Shown: positions 5,058-6,701 of the stretch, one piece after another
Numbering within the stretch: position 1 is the first letter of the stretch
Layout of the letters: every line of letters begins with the position of its first letter
Assembly (NCBI GenBank): GCA_900552255.1
Contig: URZF01000088.1
Span: 1 to 6,701, forward strand
Source of the DNA: an uncultured Eubacteriales bacterium
GTDB lineage: Bacteria > Bacillota > Clostridia > Oscillospirales > CAG-272
DNA: 6,701 nucleotides
Reading direction: 5' to 3'
Translations under genes and position numbers: made by a program
The notes under the pieces: model-generated
What the model was told of the DNA's origin: nothing
Database searches by the model: none
Seen by the model: only the letters and a program-made list of their open reading frames with translations

Positions 5058-6350
5058 CTATCCGATGTTCAATTTTCTTCCGCCGTCGGGGAAATATATC
5101 TTGCGGATATTGGCGCCGACATTTCTGAATTTCGTCACGATATCGTCATAGCCCCTCTCGATAAATCCGATCTCCTCGATCTCGGTGCGTCCCTCGGTGG
5201 CAAGCGCGGCGATGACCATAGCGGCGCCCGCCCGCAGATCGACCGCTTTGACACTGGCGGGAGTAAACGCCGTATTCCCCTCGATGAACGCGGTTTTGTC
5301 GTCCACCTTGATCCTCGCGCCCATGCGCTGCAGCTCGTCGACATAGCGGAAACGATTGTTCCAGATCGTCTCGGACATCTGACTTGTGCCGTCCGCAAGA
5401 CAAAGCAGCACCGTCATCTGCGGATTCATGTCCGTCGGGAAGCCGGGATACGGCAGCGTCTTGACATTGACCGCGGAAAGCGCGCTCTTTCCCCTCGACA
5501 CCATGACGGCCTCGTCGAATTCCTCGACGATGACGCCCATTTCACGGAGCTTTGCCGTAATGGTTTCCAGATGCTTCGGAATCACATTGTTTATGTATAG
5601 CTTCCCCTTTGTCGCCGCGGCGGCGACCATAAAGGTGCCGGCCTCGATCATATCGGGAATGATCGTATATTCGCAGCCGTGAAGCTCCTTTACGCCGTTG
5701 ATCCTAATGATAGGAGTACCGGCGCCGCGGATATCCGCACCGCAGGCATTGAGGAAGCTGGCAAGATCGACGATATGCGGCTCTCTCGCGGCATTTTCAA
5801 TAACCGTGGAGCCGTCCGCCAAAACGGCGGCGATGATGGTGTTGATGGTTGCCCCGACGGACGAACAGTCGAAATAGATGCTGCTGCCATGCACGCCGTC
5901 CGTCGAGACGGCCTCGATACAGCCCCCCCCGACGCTGACCTCGGCACCTAACTTTTCAAATGCCTTCACATGCAGGTCGATCGGACGGACGCCGAAATCG
6001 CAGCCGCCGGGAAGTCCGACCTTGGCATGCCCGAAGCGTCCCAGCATTGCGCCCGCAAGATAATAGGAAGCGCGGAGCCTGCGCACCAAATCGAGCGGCG
6101 CCTCCATATCCGCTATCTGTGTGGTATCGATTTCCACCGCCGTTCCGGAAATTGCCCTCACCCGAGCACCGATGCTCTTCAAAATCTCAAGCGAATCCGA
6201 AACGTCGCTGATACAGGGAAGATTGTCTATGATACAAACGCCGGAAACGACGACACTTGCGAATATCACCGCAACCGCGGCATTTTTCATGCCGCTTATG
6301 TCGACTTTTCCGGAAAGCGGGTATCCGCCGTCCACTATGATTTTCTCCAT
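5058..6350 (-). CDS. murA: UDP-N-acetylglucosamine 1-carboxyvinyltransferase
   Basis: MurA transfers enolpyruvyl from PEP to UDP-N-acetylglucosamine, the first committed step of peptidoglycan synthesis, in the cytoplasm. The 430-aa product has the EPSP-synthase-type two-lobe fold. Numbered from the start used here, visible residues include Lys22-Asn23 (SGMKNAAV), the mobile-loop cysteine Cys117 in LPGGCDFGVRP (equivalent to E. coli Cys115), Asp307 in FPTDMNPQ and Arg399 in ERGYDDI. The cysteine means fosfomycin sensitivity would be expected of this enzyme. SGMKNAAVAVIFAS in place of the commoner SGAKNAALPI suits a clostridial paralogue; many Firmicutes carry two MurA proteins, and which one this is cannot be told. 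ATG 6350 has GGAG (6360-6357) 6 nt upstream and gives the usual MEKIIVDGG start; an in-frame ATG at 6362 has only AGG directly abutting it. An unbroken run of eight Gs on the coding strand (5940-5933) encodes glycines. It is followed by sdaAB and sdaAA on the same strand. Confidence 0.95.
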   Translation of the reverse strand: MEKIIVDGGYPLSGKVDISGMKNAAVAVIFASVVVSGVCIIDNLPCISDVSDSLEILKSIGARVRAISGTAVEIDTTQIADMEAPLDLVRRLRASYYLAGAMLGRFGHAKVGLPGGCDFGVRPIDLHVKAFEKLGAEVSVGGGCIEAVSTDGVHGSSIYFDCSSVGATINTIIAAVLADGSTVIENAAREPHIVDLASFLNACGADIRGAGTPIIRINGVKELHGCEYTIIPDMIEAGTFMVAAAATKGKLYINNVIPKHLETITAKLREMGVIVEEFDEAVMVSRGKSALSAVNVKTLPYPGFPTDMNPQMTVLLCLADGTSQMSETIWNNRFRYVDELQRMGARIKVDDKTAFIEGNTAFTPASVKAVDLRAGAAMVIAALATEGRTEIEEIGFIERGYDDIVTKFRNVGANIRKIYFPDGGRKLNIG

Positions 6351-6356
6351 TGTAAA

Positions 6357-6360
6357 CTCC
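6357..6360 (-). promoter_or_regulatory. Ribosome binding site that fixes the murA start
   Basis: GGAG, read on the minus strand, lies 6 nt before ATG 6350. This favours that codon over the ATG at 6362, which overlaps the site itself. The shorter protein also begins like other MurA proteins. Confidence 0.6.
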
Positions 6361-6363
6361 ATC

Positions 6364-6414
6364 CTGCCTATTCGGCAATCCTCTGCCGGTGCGGCAGTAC
6401 AAATAAAATTTATA
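6364..6414 (-). promoter_or_regulatory. Putative murA promoter -10 and hairpin leader
   Basis: On the minus strand TATAAA (6414-6409) is a fair -10 with only a T-run near the -35 position. Transcription would start near 6402. The short leader would then contain a perfect CTGCCG/CGGCAG hairpin (6383-6388 with 6392-6397, 3-nt loop) and a second TGCC/GGCA hairpin (6365-6368 with 6374-6377). The arms can also pair crosswise: CTGCC 6397-6393 with GGCAG 6368-6364, and CGGCA 6388-6384 with TGCCG 6377-6373. Alternative folds are therefore possible just before the start codons. No known riboswitch is recognised. Confidence 0.35.
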
Positions 6415-6701
6415 GAAGAAACAAATGGTTAAAAAAGATTTTTCTCTCCATATGTTTCTTTTCGAGCCGCCGGCACACGCGGTGCAGAGCGTCGGTCGAT
6501 AGAAAGACGCCGCATTTCAAAACAGAAAAACAGCTGTCATATTTTTGTTTCCAATATACAAACGGCTGCGTGTAAAATGAAAGAGGCAAGACCCTTTGAA
6601 AACGCTTCGCGTTTATGGGGTTACACAGCTTTACTTTGAAGCGATCTATACCCTTTTGGAGCTTTGACATGTTTTTTGGCCTTGCCAAACATAAACGCTT
6701 C
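6415..6701. other. AT-leaning region upstream of murA, no assignable gene
   Basis: Two minus-strand frames run in from the right edge. One is open from 6701 to TAA 6623-6621 and reads as a short basic tail ending YRSLQSKAV. The other is open to TAA 6412-6410, about 96 codons, with a Phe/Lys/Arg/Cys-rich composition unlike a folded protein. Hairpins are present: AAACGC/GCGTTT (6600-6605 with 6609-6614, 3-nt loop) just after the first stop, and TTTGGC/GCCAAA around 6675-6689. GAAGCGTTT occurs twice on the minus strand, at the right edge and in the hairpin. This fits the 3' end of a neighbouring gene with its trailer, or a repeat or RNA element, but I cannot decide. Confidence 0.35.
6621..6701 (-). 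CDS. Possible 3' end of a gene continuing beyond the right edge
   Basis: The last 26 codons of this frame read as a lysine-rich basic tail (FGKAKKHVKAPKGYRSL...) and end at TAA 6623-6621. A small hairpin (6600-6614) follows within a few bases, as at a gene end. No ribosome binding site precedes the internal ATG, so a complete 23-aa gene is unlikely. I do not recognise the family. The overlapping frame that stays open to 6410 is the competing reading. Confidence 0.22.
   Translation of the reverse strand, partial: EAFMFGKAKKHVKAPKGYRSLQSKAV

Noticed and set aside
6450..6500. Plus-strand peptide SSRRHTRC, like the translated Illumina adapter contaminant
   Set aside because: The underlying bases (TCGAGCCGCCGGCACACGCG) do not match the adapter sequence, so the resemblance is only at peptide level and by chance.
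6664..6692. Plus-strand TTGACA as a promoter
   Set aside because: The -35 is perfect, but the hexamer 17 bases on is AAACAT and no plus-strand gene follows within the window.

Overview
The window reads as chromosome of a fairly GC-rich Firmicutes/Clostridia-type bacterium. The evidence is the split alpha/beta iron-sulfur L-serine dehydratase, strong AGGAGG-type ribosome binding sites, an LTGC lipobox lipoprotein and a DUF1287 protein of the type seen in Clostridia. I cannot name a species. Six protein genes are well supported. The intergenic stretches at the left edge, between the second and third genes and at the right edge are clearly more AT-rich than the genes.

Left half, plus strand. 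A consensus sigma-70-type promoter (263-291) drives a membrane-anchored DUF1287 protein (333-1031), followed 50 bases later by a stand-alone SPL-family radical SAM protein (1082-1954). A second promoter (2031-2059) precedes a leader of roughly 280 nt that is full of inverted repeats. The leader ends at a C39-type papain-fold lipoprotein (2344-3192). A strong bidirectional terminator (3248-3285) closes this half.

Right half, minus strand, converging on that terminator. The order of transcription is murA (6350-5058), sdaAB (4981-4310), sdaAA (4285-3398). The serine dehydratase genes are tightly coupled and convert L-serine to pyruvate and ammonia. murA, upstream, uses PEP in the first committed step of peptidoglycan synthesis. 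A perfect 11-bp hairpin lies between murA and sdaAB, so whether all three form one transcript is open. murA has a short hairpin-rich 5' leader.

Edges. Bases 1-262 hold a possible 44-codon minus-strand ORF ending on a perfect 8-bp hairpin. The last ~290 bases hold inverted repeats and perhaps the 3' end of a gene that continues beyond the window. I found no CRISPR array, tRNA, rRNA, transposase or phage gene. The most interesting undescribed element is the structured leader RNA at about 2066-2343. Second is the shared feature of the two extracytoplasmic papain-fold proteins, which both carry a DxNx(D/N)G calcium-loop-like motif.
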